Source: Anaerolineae bacterium (GTDB lineage: Bacteria > Chloroflexota > Anaerolineae > UBA4142). From it: a stretch of DNA of 13,776 bases. The stretch spans positions 1 through 13,776 of the forward strand of contig JAOACU010000043.1 in NCBI GenBank assembly GCA_026417715.1, given 5' to 3'. A program made the position numbers and the translations under genes. Of the stretch, positions 1 through 6,954 are shown one piece after another (position 1 is the first letter of the stretch; each line of letters starts with the position of its first letter). The notes below the pieces were generated by a model that was not told where the DNA came from, searched no databases, and was given only the letters and a program-made list of their open reading frames with translations.

Positions 1-36
1 CAGTACGTGGGGATAATATTCGGATTATCAGCGCAC

Positions 37-48
37 GTGTCGCGACAC
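37..48. promoter_or_regulatory. Palindrome upstream of the antitoxin-like gene, possible operator
   Basis: GTGTCGCGACAC is a perfect 12-bp palindrome 18 bp before the start codon at 67. A -10-like GATAAT lies at 13-18, but any -35 box would be at or beyond the window edge. Antitoxins commonly bind palindromes in their own promoters, so an autoregulatory operator is possible; this is inference from position and symmetry only. Bases 1-66 hold no convincing coding sequence. Confidence 0.25.
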
Positions 49-66
49 CCAGAGAGAGGCAGGATT

Positions 67-291
67 ATGAAGAAGGGAGTTAGAATCCGCCGCGATCCCG
101 ATATGCTGGACGAGTACGATTTCAGCAAGGGAGTGCGCGGCAAGTACGCCAAACGTTATGCGGAAGGCACGAACATTGTTGTTCTTTCGCCTGATGTTGC
201 TGCTGCCTTTCCTAATTCAGAGTCGGTCAATGAGGCGCTGCGCGTTTTGATCAAAGTGGCTCGTCATAGAGTAAAGAAGGTACCCGCATAA
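67..291 (+). CDS. Small antitoxin-like protein (74 aa), no toxin partner visible
   Basis: The 74-residue protein has a basic N-terminus (MKKGVRIRR), then a DEYDFSKGVRGKYAKRY block (residues 15-31), then NIVVLSPDVAAAFPNSESVN (36-55) and a short C-terminal helix. I recognise this layout from small proteins found beside RelE-like, PIN or BrnT-like toxins and usually called antitoxins; the assignment rests on memory of the family, not on a search. The ATG at 67 is preferred over the GTG at 7 because the purine-rich AGAGAGAGG lies just upstream and the family block begins there. The gene sits 23 bp before atpH on the same strand, with no toxin gene between. Any partner would have to lie to the left of the window. 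It may be a solitary DNA-binding regulator. Confidence 0.6.
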   Translation: MKKGVRIRRDPDMLDEYDFSKGVRGKYAKRYAEGTNIVVLSPDVAAAFPNSESVNEALRVLIKVARHRVKKVPA

Positions 292-314
292 ATATCGCAG
301 GAGAGAAAACCCTC

Positions 315-830
315 GTGGCACACGAACGACTTGCCCAAACTTATGCCCAAGCCGCGTACGAACAAGCGTTGGCGAATTGGCTGACGCCGCTCAAAGCGAT
401 TGCCACTGCGCTCGCGCGCACCGGCATCGCCGAGCGGTTGGATGATACGACCTTGGATTTTGCCAAGAAGCAAGAGTTGTTGCGTCCACTGTTCGATGCA
501 AACACGCCGACCGAGGTGCAGAACTTGGTGTACCTGTTGGCGAGCAAGAATCACGTCCACTTGTTACCACACATCATCGCCGAGTTCGAGCGATACGCGC
601 AACGCACGACACTGGGCACGCGCGCGCGCGTCACCAGCGCAGTGCCGCTACTCGACGCGGAGAAGAGCGCGCTCGAAGCCAAGTTGCGCGCGCAATTCGG
701 CGACGATGTGATTTTCGATTACACCGTTGACCCTGCGATCATCGGTGGTATCATTGTACGCATCGGTGACAAGGTGATTGATGGTAGCGTAGCAGGCAAG
801 TTTGCCGAGATGAGGGAAAAGTTGAAGTGA
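315..830 (+). CDS. atpH: F1Fo ATP synthase subunit delta
   Basis: AtpH (171 aa) sits on top of the F1 head and links the alpha3-beta3 hexamer to the peripheral stalk (subunit b). The N-terminal helical domain spans about residues 1-105. The C-terminal part carries the family signature at 139-157, seen as DPAIIGGIIVRIGDKVIDGS. Length is normal for the family (about 170-180 aa). The start is GTG at 315, preceded by AGGAGAG at 299-305, a good Shine-Dalgarno site with 9 bases of spacing. It is followed directly by atpA, as in most bacterial atp operons, although a hairpin-forming repeat array begins right after its stop codon. Confidence 0.95.
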   Translation: MAHERLAQTYAQAAYEQALANWLTPLKAIATALARTGIAERLDDTTLDFAKKQELLRPLFDANTPTEVQNLVYLLASKNHVHLLPHIIAEFERYAQRTTLGTRARVTSAVPLLDAEKSALEAKLRAQFGDDVIFDYTVDPAIIGGIIVRIGDKVIDGSVAGKFAEMREKLK

Positions 831-866
831 ATTACGCAATACGCATTACGTATTGCGTATTGCGTA
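831..866. repeat. Heptamer array A, near-perfect palindrome between atpH and atpA
   Basis: Five 7-bp units follow the atpH stop without a gap: ATTACGC (831), AATACGC (838), ATTACGT (845), ATTGCGT (852) and ATTGCGT (859). The array is also a palindrome: TACGCAATACGCA at 833-845 is the exact reverse complement of 854-866, with an 8-base centre. The atpA ribosome binding site (GGAGG) starts 4 bases later, at 870. An mRNA hairpin next to the atpA start could affect translation or mRNA processing; that is inference. Confidence 0.85.
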
Positions 867-878
867 GTCGGAGGATAA

Positions 879-2414
879 ATGGCTGTTCGGGTAGAAGAAC
901 TCACCGCACAAATCCGCAGACAACTCGAAGCGTTTCAAGCCCCAGTGCAAGCCGTTGATGTGGGGACGGTGGTTGAAGTAGGTGACGGCATCGCGCGCAT
1001 CAGTGGACTTGCCAACGTGATGGCAGGCGAACTGGTGGAATTTCCCAAGACCGGTGTGATGGGCTTGACGCTCAACTTGGAAAAGGACACCATCGGCGTT
1101 GTCATTATGGGCGATTACGCTGACTTGCGCGAAGGCGATCTGGTCAAAGGCACGGGGCGTATCGCGTCGGTGCCAGTGGGGCAAGCATTGCTCGGACGCG
1201 TCGTCAACGCGCTGGGACAACCAGTAGATGGCAAAGGTCCGATCGAAGCGACCAAGTTTCGCCCTGTCGAGCGCATTGCGCCCAACGTGATTATGCGCGA
1301 GCCAGTGAATCAACCCGTGCAGACCGGCATCAAGGCGATTGACGCGATGATTCCGATCGGTCGCGGACAACGCGAACTCATCATCGGTGACCGCCAGACC
1401 GGCAAAACCGCGCTCGCGATTGACACGATCATCAACCAGCGCGGACAAAATATGGTGTGCATCTACGTCGCCATCGGGCAAAAACTTTCGACGATTGCTC
1501 AAGTAGTGGCGACACTCGAACGCTTTCGCGCGATGGAGTACACCATCGTTGTCACTGCGAGTTCTTCCGACCCTGCCGCGTTGCAATACCTTGCGCCGTA
1601 CGCCGGTTGCGCAATGGGCGAAGAGGTGATGGAAAACGGCGTGATGCTTGATGGCAAACAAGTGCGGGACGCGCTCATCGTGTACGATGACTTGTCCAAA
1701 CACGCATGGGCGTATCGCCAAGTGTCGCTCCTCCTGCGTCGTCCGCCCGGGCGCGAAGCGTATCCTGGCGATATTTTCTATTTGCACTCGCGTTTACTCG
1801 AACGCGCTGCGAAACTCAACAAGAATTTTGGCGGTGGTTCGCTCACCGCGTTGCCGATTATCGAGACGCAAGCCGGTGACGTATCGGTGTACATTCCGAC
1901 GAATGTCATTTCGATTACCGATGGACAAATTTATTTGGAAAGTGACTTGTTCTATCAAGGCATTCGTCCCGCGCTGAATGTCGGCATCAGTGTTTCGCGC
2001 GTTGGAGGCAAGGCGCAGACCAAAGCGATGCGCCAAGTCGCCGGCAAAATGAAACTCGATTTGGCACAGTATCGCAATCTTGCCGCGTTCGCACAATTCG
2101 GCTCGGATTTGGACAAAGCCACGCGCGATCAGTTAGAGCGCGGTATTCGCTTGACCGAATTGCTCAAGCAACCACAATACGCGCCGATGCGCCTTGATCA
2201 TCAAGTAATGGTGATTTACGCCGGCACCAACGGCTACTTGGACGATATTCCCGTCGAGAAAATTCGCGCGTTTGAATCCGCCTTCATTCGCTTTATGGAC
2301 ACGACCTATCCACAGGTCGGCGAGAGCATTATGACCAAGCGTGAAATTGATTCGGCAACGGAAGAGACGTTGAAGAAGGCGATTCAAGAGTTCAAACTCG
2401 CCGGCACCTACTAG
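879..2414 (+). CDS. atpA: F1Fo ATP synthase subunit alpha
   Basis: AtpA (511 aa) is the non-catalytic nucleotide-binding subunit of the F1 hexamer. It shows the N-terminal beta-barrel with VGDGIARISGL (33-43), the P-loop GDRQTGKT (170-177), the VYDDLSKHA segment (268-276), and the C-terminal signature PALNVGISVSRVGG (364-377), whose Arg374 corresponds to the alpha-subunit arginine reaching into the beta catalytic site. The helical C-terminal domain ends in EFKLAGTY. The ATG at 879 follows GGAGG at 870-874. Length and all motifs are normal. The TAG stop (2412-2414) overlaps the start of the next repeat array. The following gene is not atpG, as would be usual, but a lipoprotein gene. Confidence 0.98.
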   Translation: MAVRVEELTAQIRRQLEAFQAPVQAVDVGTVVEVGDGIARISGLANVMAGELVEFPKTGVMGLTLNLEKDTIGVVIMGDYADLREGDLVKGTGRIASVPVGQALLGRVVNALGQPVDGKGPIEATKFRPVERIAPNVIMREPVNQPVQTGIKAIDAMIPIGRGQRELIIGDRQTGKTALAIDTIINQRGQNMVCIYVAIGQKLSTIAQVVATLERFRAMEYTIVVTASSSDPAALQYLAPYAGCAMGEEVMENGVMLDGKQVRDALIVYDDLSKHAWAYRQVSLLLRRPPGREAYPGDIFYLHSRLLERAAKLNKNFGGGSLTALPIIETQAGDVSVYIPTNVISITDGQIYLESDLFYQGIRPALNVGISVSRVGGKAQTKAMRQVAGKMKLDLAQYRNLAAFAQFGSDLDKATRDQLERGIRLTELLKQPQYAPMRLDHQVMVIYAGTNGYLDDIPVEKIRAFESAFIRFMDTTYPQVGESIMTKREIDSATEETLKKAIQEFKLAGTY

Positions 2415-2483
2415 AGATTGTAGATTTTCGATTGCAGATTGGAGATTGAAAATCTGCAATCTACAATCTGAAATCTGAAATTT
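2414..2483. repeat. Heptamer array B after atpA
   Basis: Ten consecutive 7-bp units fill the gap after atpA. Five have the form nnGATTn (GAGATTG, TAGATTT, TCGATTG, CAGATTG, GAGATTG, 2414-2448) and five are mostly their complement, nnAATCT (2449-2483, the last decayed to GAAATTT). GATTGCAGATT (2430-2440) pairs perfectly with 2451-2461 across a 10-base loop. The first unit begins on the last base of the atpA stop codon, and the array ends next to the ribosome binding site of the following gene. Confidence 0.88.
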
Positions 2484-2495
2484 TGCGGAGTAGTA

Positions 2496-3224
2496 GTGAA
2501 AGTTGAAAATCGCAAAGGGCTTGTCTTCGCGCTCGTGATGTTGACAATGGCGATAACGGCGTGTAGTGGTGGCGCAGCAACACAGACGCCACCACCGACG
2601 CGCGCGGCAACGCAAACCCCGTGGATCATCTATGTTCCCGTCACCACAACACCTGAACCAACAGTATTGCCGCTGTTGCCGACGCCAGTCGCCAAAGCCC
2701 CGATCACTCCCACACGTACACCAACACGTGTGGGAGTCACTGCCAAACCCACTGTCGCGCCCACCAAGCCACCTGTTGCGCCGCCCAGTGCACCCACAGC
2801 ATCCCCCGCGCCCGCATGTAACATCGGCACGGTGACGTTGACGTTTCCGGAAAACGGTTCGTATCGTACCAAAGGCGCCGCGTTTGAGATGAAGTGGATA
2901 CCGCCCGCCGCACTCTCCGGCGAAACAGATCCGAATGTTGGGTACAAAATCGAGATGGAATCGCGACGCGGTAACAAGGTGGTCAACGGCGCGACGGTGT
3001 ACGTCTCGCACAACAAGTATCTGCGCGATGGCAAGTTCATCTTTGGCGCGCGTGAGGTGGCGGGGCTTGCCGCCGGCGATGATGCGGTAGTCACGTGGAG
3101 AGTCACGATTGTCAAAGCCACCGGCGGTTTTGATGATAATCAACAAAGAGCGCTTGGCGATGTGATCAACTGTGGGCAACCGAGTCTGCCTTCGCAAATC
3201 GAGTTGCGTGGCTTTGGGGGATAA
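2496..3224 (+). CDS. Putative lipoprotein with Thr/Pro-rich linker, inside the atp cluster
   Basis: The function of this 242-aa protein is not recognised. It has a short basic N-terminus, a hydrophobic stretch, and a lipobox ITAC with lipidated Cys at residue 23, so it should be exported and membrane-anchored. Residues 24-107 form a low-complexity Thr/Pro/Ala linker. A globular part at about 108-230, rich in beta-type sequence, contains KWIPPAALSGE (133-143) and WRVTIVK (201-207), with Cys108 and Cys226 at its two ends. The start is GTG at 2496 after GCGGAG at 2485-2490; it is the only start that keeps an intact signal peptide. The protein resembles the next gene in layout and in its W..LSG and W.VT.VK motifs, so the two are probably diverged duplicates. 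Placement within the atp operon suggests co-transcription, but a role in ATP synthesis is not shown. Confidence 0.75.
   Translation: MKVENRKGLVFALVMLTMAITACSGGAATQTPPPTRAATQTPWIIYVPVTTTPEPTVLPLLPTPVAKAPITPTRTPTRVGVTAKPTVAPTKPPVAPPSAPTASPAPACNIGTVTLTFPENGSYRTKGAAFEMKWIPPAALSGETDPNVGYKIEMESRRGNKVVNGATVYVSHNKYLRDGKFIFGAREVAGLAAGDDAVVTWRVTIVKATGGFDDNQQRALGDVINCGQPSLPSQIELRGFGG
2706..2737. repeat. Inverted repeat inside the lipoprotein linker region
   Basis: ACTCCCACACGT (2706-2717) is the exact reverse complement of 2726-2737, separated by 8 bases. It lies in the codons for the Thr/Pro linker of the first lipoprotein, without breaking the frame. A hairpin could form in the mRNA. Whether it has a role or is a product of low-complexity evolution is unknown. 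Confidence 0.6.
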
Positions 3225-3235
3225 GACGTCAGTCT

Positions 3236-3251
3236 GGTTTGAGGAGAAACC
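3236..3251 (+). promoter_or_regulatory. Ribosome binding site in a hairpin loop, second lipoprotein
   Basis: GGTTT (3236-3240) and AAACC (3247-3251) are complementary, and the 6 bases between them are the Shine-Dalgarno sequence GAGGAG (3241-3246). The ATG follows at 3255. The stem is short (5 bp), so it probably presents the site rather than blocking it. Confidence 0.45.
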
Positions 3252-3254
3252 ATA

Positions 3255-4019
3255 ATGAATTCCAAGACTATCCGATTGATTCCACTGGCTTTGTTGACGA
3301 TTCTACTCATTGGTTGTGGTACAGCAGTCACCCCAACACCTGTACCAACTCAACCACCCTTGGTCATCACGGTCATTGTGACAGCAACGCCATTACCGCC
3401 AACGGCAACTTCAGCGGCACCAACAGTGACCCTAATGCCCACATTGCCGCTGACAGCCACCGTGTCGGTTGCTACACCGACGCAAGCCGTTGCCAAAGCG
3501 GCGACCGCAACGCGTCCTGCCGCTACACGCACGCCGACACGCGCGGCGGCTTCGCCCACTGCTACCGCTTTGCCCATCAAATTCGGCGCGCCGACGGTCA
3601 ATCGTCCCATTTGGACCGAGACCCGCAAAGATGAAGCCAAATTCCCCAGCGGCGCCATCATTTTCGAGTGGAAATCAGTGGGTGGGCTGAGTGGAGACGA
3701 ATGCTATCTTCTCCGTGTGACGACGGAGGCAGTCAATCCTGGTCCGGGCATCGGCACCAAGTCCGATTACTGGGTCGTCGCGTGTGGCGATCAAACTCCC
3801 GCTGGGTCTCCTGTTCGCTTCACGCTCGAATCACCCAATCGCCCTGGCAACTTGCCCAATTACAATTCGATTCTTTTGGACACCAACGAAATGTGGGCAA
3901 ATTGGACGGTCACGGTGGTCAAAAATCTGGGTGAGTGTGAACCCGATTATAAATACCATTGCAAGACCGCGCCCATCAGTCCCCCAGGGCAAGGACGCTT
4001 CTTGTTCAAAGGCGGTTGA
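3255..4019 (+). CDS. Putative lipoprotein, second of a pair in the atp cluster
   Basis: This 254-aa protein is unrecognised by function. The signal peptide ends in the lipobox LIGC with Cys21 as the lipidation site. A Thr/Pro/Ala-rich linker covers about 22-109. The C-terminal domain (110-254) contains FEWKSVGGLSGDECYLLRV (137-155) and WTVTVVK (217-223) and has four cysteines (150, 177, 228, 236). The pattern of aromatic-W, LSGDE, then Y followed by alternating hydrophobics resembles beta-sandwich modules common in Chloroflexota surface lipoproteins; that comparison is from memory. The ATG at 3255 has GAGGAG at 3241-3246. It lies 30 bp after its apparent paralogue and is followed by a repeat array and atpG, so the pair looks inserted as a unit between atpA and atpG. 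Confidence 0.75.
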   Translation: MNSKTIRLIPLALLTILLIGCGTAVTPTPVPTQPPLVITVIVTATPLPPTATSAAPTVTLMPTLPLTATVSVATPTQAVAKAATATRPAATRTPTRAAASPTATALPIKFGAPTVNRPIWTETRKDEAKFPSGAIIFEWKSVGGLSGDECYLLRVTTEAVNPGPGIGTKSDYWVVACGDQTPAGSPVRFTLESPNRPGNLPNYNSILLDTNEMWANWTVTVVKNLGECEPDYKYHCKTAPISPPGQGRFLFKGG

Positions 4020-4021
4020 TG

Positions 4022-4133
4022 TAGAGATTAGTGATTAGAGATTAGTGATTGGTGATTAGTGATTTGATCTCCAATCTCCAATCTCCAATCTCTAATCTCC
4101 AATCTCTAATCTCCAATCTCTAATCTCCAATCT
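4022..4133. repeat. Heptamer array C between lipoprotein gene and atpG
   Basis: Sixteen 7-bp units in perfect register start two bases after the TGA of the second lipoprotein gene. Six are of type TAGAGAT/TAGTGAT/TGGTGAT (4022-4063), one is a junction (TTGATCT, 4064-4070), and nine are CCAATCT or CTAATCT (4071-4133). The second set is the reverse complement of the first: GATTAGAGATT at 4033-4043 pairs exactly with 4101-4111, and equally with 4087-4097 or 4115-4125, so several alternative hairpins are possible. The atpG ribosome binding site starts 10 bases after the array. Confidence 0.9.
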
Positions 4134-4153
4134 CCACACCATCGAGGTTCACT

Positions 4154-5038
4154 TTGGCAACCATTCGTGCAATTCGTCGTCGGATTCGGAGCGTACGCAA
4201 CATTTCGCAGGTCACGCGCGCGATGCAAATGGTCGCCGCGTCCAAAATGCGCCGCGCACAACAAGCCACGCTGGCAAGTCGCGCCTACGCGGACAAAGCA
4301 CGGCAGATTCTCACTTACCTCGCCGCGCAACCCGGACGTAGCAAGTTGTTGCATCCCTTGCTCGACGATCGTACGCCCATCAAAAATCGTTTGCTGATCG
4401 TCATTACATCGGATCGCGGCTTGTGCGGCGCGTACAATATGAACGTTCTGCGCCTCGCGTTCGAATATCTGCAACGCGTGGCAGAACCGACAAAGGTTAT
4501 CACCATCGGCAAACGTGGGCGCGACGCAATGGCACGCACGCGCAAAAATCTCATTGCCGAATTCACCGGCTTGAGCGAAAAACCAGCGGCTTTGCAAATC
4601 ACTCCGATTGCCAAGATTGTGGTCGAAGAATTTGTGACCGGGCAAGTGGATTGCGTGGACATTGCCTACACGCGCTTTATCAGCGTACTCACGCAACGTC
4701 CCTATTTGCAACCCCTCTTGCCTTTCCCACCACCCGAAGAGCCGATTGGCGGCGCGCACGCGGTCTATCTCTACGAACCCGATACTGAAACCATTTTGAA
4801 CACACTCTTGCCGCGTTTGACCGAACTGCAAATCTATCAAGCGTTACTCGAATCAGTGGCGAGCGAACATTCCGCGCGAATGGTGGCGATGCAAAACGCC
4901 ACCAACAACGCGCTCGAATTGATTGACCATTTGACACTCGAAATGAACAAGGCGCGCCAAGCCGCCATCACCAAAGAAATGCTCGACATCGTCGGCGGCG
5001 CGAACGCCTTGCGCGAAGTGTTAGAGATTAGAGATTAG
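4154..5038 (+). CDS. atpG: F1Fo ATP synthase subunit gamma
   Basis: AtpG (294 aa) is the central rotor shaft of F1. The N-terminal helix carries the conserved block IRRRIRSVRNISQVTRAMQM (7-26) and SKMRRAQQA (30-38). The central Rossmann-like part includes TSDRGLCGAYN (85-95), and the C-terminal helix contains the usual run ending in IVGGANAL (279-286). The start is TTG at 4154, supported by GAGG at 4144-4147 and the family-typical N-terminus; no ATG fits. After GGANAL, where most gamma subunits end, eight more residues (REVLEIRD) follow. The last five (LEIRD) and the TAG stop come from heptamer array D, so the original stop appears to have been replaced by repeat sequence. Confidence 0.96.
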   Translation: MATIRAIRRRIRSVRNISQVTRAMQMVAASKMRRAQQATLASRAYADKARQILTYLAAQPGRSKLLHPLLDDRTPIKNRLLIVITSDRGLCGAYNMNVLRLAFEYLQRVAEPTKVITIGKRGRDAMARTRKNLIAEFTGLSEKPAALQITPIAKIVVEEFVTGQVDCVDIAYTRFISVLTQRPYLQPLLPFPPPEEPIGGAHAVYLYEPDTETILNTLLPRLTELQIYQALLESVASEHSARMVAMQNATNNALELIDHLTLEMNKARQAAITKEMLDIVGGANALREVLEIRD

Positions 5039-5093
5039 AGATTGCTAATCTCCAATCTCCAATCTCTAATCTCTAATCTCCAATCTGCAATCC
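5022..5093. repeat. Heptamer array D overlapping the atpG 3' end, 21-bp perfect stem
   Basis: Three TAGAGAT units (5022-5042), two spacer bases, then seven units of CTAATCT/CCAATCT type (5045-5093, the last decayed to GCAATCC). Positions 5024-5044 are the exact reverse complement of 5060-5080, a 21-bp stem with a 15-base loop. The atpG stop codon (5036-5038) lies within the 5' arm. The atpD Shine-Dalgarno sequence CGGAGG (5095-5100) follows immediately. In one frame the second half is open and encodes a seven-residue repeat (LISNLQS), because 3 x 7 bases is a whole number of codons. Confidence 0.92.
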
Positions 5094-5104
5094 CCGGAGG
5101 CTGG

Positions 5105-6505
5105 ATGGCTAAAGGATCACTCGGACGCATCATCCAAGTTATGGGTCCCGTTGTGGACGTGGAATTCAAAAGCGAAAGCGATCTTCCCGAAATCTATCAC
5201 GCGCTTCACGTGCAACGCGATGGTTCAGTGCTGGTGCTGGAAGTGCAACAGCACCTTGGCACGAATCAAGTACGCACGGTCGCGATGGATACGACTGACG
5301 GTTTGCGACGCGGAATGCCGGTGCTGGACACCGGCGCGCCGATTACCGTGCCCGTGGGACCAGTCACACTGGGACGCATCTTTAACATCGTCGGCGAGCC
5401 GATTGATATGAAAGGTCCCGTCGTCAGCGATAAACGCGCGCCGATTCATCGCCCTGCGCCGCCGTTTGAAGAACAAGTCACCGAACCGCAGTTCTTTGAA
5501 ACGGGAATGAAGGTAATTGACCTCGTCGCGCCATTCACCAAAGGTGGCAAGGTCGGCGTGTTTGGTGGCGCGGGCGTGGGCAAGACCGTCATCATCCAAG
5601 AACTCATTCGCTCGGTCGCTACCGAACACGGTGGTTATTCGGTCTTTTGCGGTGTCGGCGAACGTTCGCGCGAAGGCAACGATCTCTACCTCGAAATGAC
5701 CGAATCAGGCGTGACTGACAAAACCTTGATGGTGTTTGGTCAGATGAATGAACCGCCGGGCGTACGTTTGCGCGTCGGTTTGACCGGCTTGACAATGGCG
5801 GAATATTTTCGCGACGAAGGTCGCGATGTATTGTTGTTCATTGACAAGATCTTTCGCTTTGTGATGAGCGGTTCTGAGGTGTCCGCGCTGCTCGGACGAA
5901 TGCCGAGCGCGGTGGGTTATCAACCGACGCTCGCGCAAGAGATGGGCGAATTGCAAGAGCGCATCACTTCTACCAAACGCGGCTCGATTACTTCGATGCA
6001 AGCCATCTACGTTCCTGCCGACGATTACACCGATCCCGCGCCCGTCGCGACGTTTGCACACCTCGACGCGACGATTTCGCTCGAACGCTCGATTGCCGAA
6101 CAAGGTTTGTATCCGGCGGTGGATCCGCTCGCGTCCACGTCGCGCATTCTCGATCCGCGCGTTGTGGGGCAAGAGCATTACGAGACTGCGCGCGGCGTGC
6201 AGCGCGTTCTGCAACGCTTTAAAGATTTGCAAGACATTATCGCGATTCTGGGTATCGAAGAATTGAGTGAAGAAGACAAGTTGACGGTGTCGCGCGCGCG
6301 CAAGATTCAGCGTTTCCTTTCGCAACCGATGCGCGTCGCCGAAGCGTTCACCGGGCGCCCCGGCAAGTATGTGCCGATCAAAGAAACTGTGCGCGGCTTT
6401 AAGATGATTCTCAACGGCGAACTCGATCACATCCCCGAACCATACTTTTATATGCGCGGCACGATTGACGAAGTGTTGGAGGCGTTCCGCGAAGGCAAGG
6501 TGTAA
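5105..6505 (+). CDS. atpD: F1Fo ATP synthase subunit beta (catalytic)
   Basis: AtpD (466 aa) holds the catalytic sites of F1. Visible are the P-loop GGAGVGKT (154-161), the catalytic-base region GVGERSREGNDLY (183-195, Glu186), Walker B LLFID (243-247), SALLGRMPSAVGYQPTL (260-276), ADDYTDPAP (305-313) and the DELSEED-type loop EELSEED (385-391) that contacts gamma. Residue 248, right after the Walker B Asp, is Lys (codon AAG at 5846-5848) where beta subunits normally have Asn (FIDNIFRF). The start is ATG at 5105 with CGGAGG 4 bases upstream; an upstream TTG at 5042 would only add repeat-encoded residues. atpC follows after 5 bases, so the two are closely coupled. Confidence 0.97.
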   Translation: MAKGSLGRIIQVMGPVVDVEFKSESDLPEIYHALHVQRDGSVLVLEVQQHLGTNQVRTVAMDTTDGLRRGMPVLDTGAPITVPVGPVTLGRIFNIVGEPIDMKGPVVSDKRAPIHRPAPPFEEQVTEPQFFETGMKVIDLVAPFTKGGKVGVFGGAGVGKTVIIQELIRSVATEHGGYSVFCGVGERSREGNDLYLEMTESGVTDKTLMVFGQMNEPPGVRLRVGLTGLTMAEYFRDEGRDVLLFIDKIFRFVMSGSEVSALLGRMPSAVGYQPTLAQEMGELQERITSTKRGSITSMQAIYVPADDYTDPAPVATFAHLDATISLERSIAEQGLYPAVDPLASTSRILDPRVVGQEHYETARGVQRVLQRFKDLQDIIAILGIEELSEEDKLTVSRARKIQRFLSQPMRVAEAFTGRPGKYVPIKETVRGFKMILNGELDHIPEPYFYMRGTIDEVLEAFREGKV

Positions 6506-6510
6506 CGCGA

Positions 6511-6954
6511 ATGGCAACGATTCGACTCGACATCGTGACGATAGAACGCGTCGTCTTGAGCGAGCAAGTGAATTACGTCAGCGCGCCAGGTGTGGATGGC
6601 GATATTGGTATCCTGCCGCGTCATACGCCGCTCATCACCGCGCTGCGTGAGGGTGAATTGCATTACATCAAAGATGGCGTGGAGTACGATTTTGCAATTG
6701 GCGGCGGTTTTGCCGAAGTGCGCCCCGACCACGTGATCATTCTCGCTGACAGCGCCGAGCGCGCCGACGAGATTGACGAACAACGCGCCGAAGCCGCGCG
6801 CCAGCGCGCCCTGCGCGCGTTGCAAGAGACGCCGCGCAGTGATGCGGACTTTGTACGGTTGGAGCACGCCTTGCGGCGCGCCGAAGTGCGCCTCAAAGTC
6901 GCGCGTCGCCGACGTGGCGCCACACGCGTCAGCGGACCCGACGAAGCCGCCTAG
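6511..6954 (+). CDS. atpC: F1Fo ATP synthase subunit epsilon
   Basis: AtpC (147 aa) binds the gamma foot and can inhibit ATP hydrolysis through its C-terminal helices. The N-terminal beta-sandwich contains the family motif GDIGILPRHTPL (30-41) and GGFAEV (65-70). A charged C-terminal helical part follows (about 85-135), very rich in Arg and Ala, ending in a short tail. Length is slightly above the usual 130-140 aa because of the basic tail. The ATG at 6511 lies 5 bases after the atpD stop. There is only a weak ribosome site (AAGG at 6497-6500 inside atpD), so translation probably depends on coupling. It is the last atp gene here. Confidence 0.95.
   Translation: MATIRLDIVTIERVVLSEQVNYVSAPGVDGDIGILPRHTPLITALREGELHYIKDGVEYDFAIGGGFAEVRPDHVIILADSAERADEIDEQRAEAARQRALRALQETPRSDADFVRLEHALRRAEVRLKVARRRRGATRVSGPDEAA

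Noticed and set aside
846..1787. Open frame of 313 codons antisense to atpA
   Set aside because: Shadow of the atpA coding sequence, with no ribosome site or recognisable motifs.
2133..3197. Open frame of 354 codons on the - strand across atpA, array B and the first lipoprotein gene
   Set aside because: Runs through two confident + strand genes and a repeat array; composition is Arg/Cys/His-rich, as expected of an antisense frame.
4022..4133. CRISPR array
   Set aside because: Units are 7 bp in direct tandem with no spacers, and no cas genes are present.
5042..5104. Upstream TTG start extending AtpD by 21 residues
   Set aside because: The added residues are encoded by heptamer array D, and the ATG at 5105 has an excellent ribosome site and the family-typical N-terminus.
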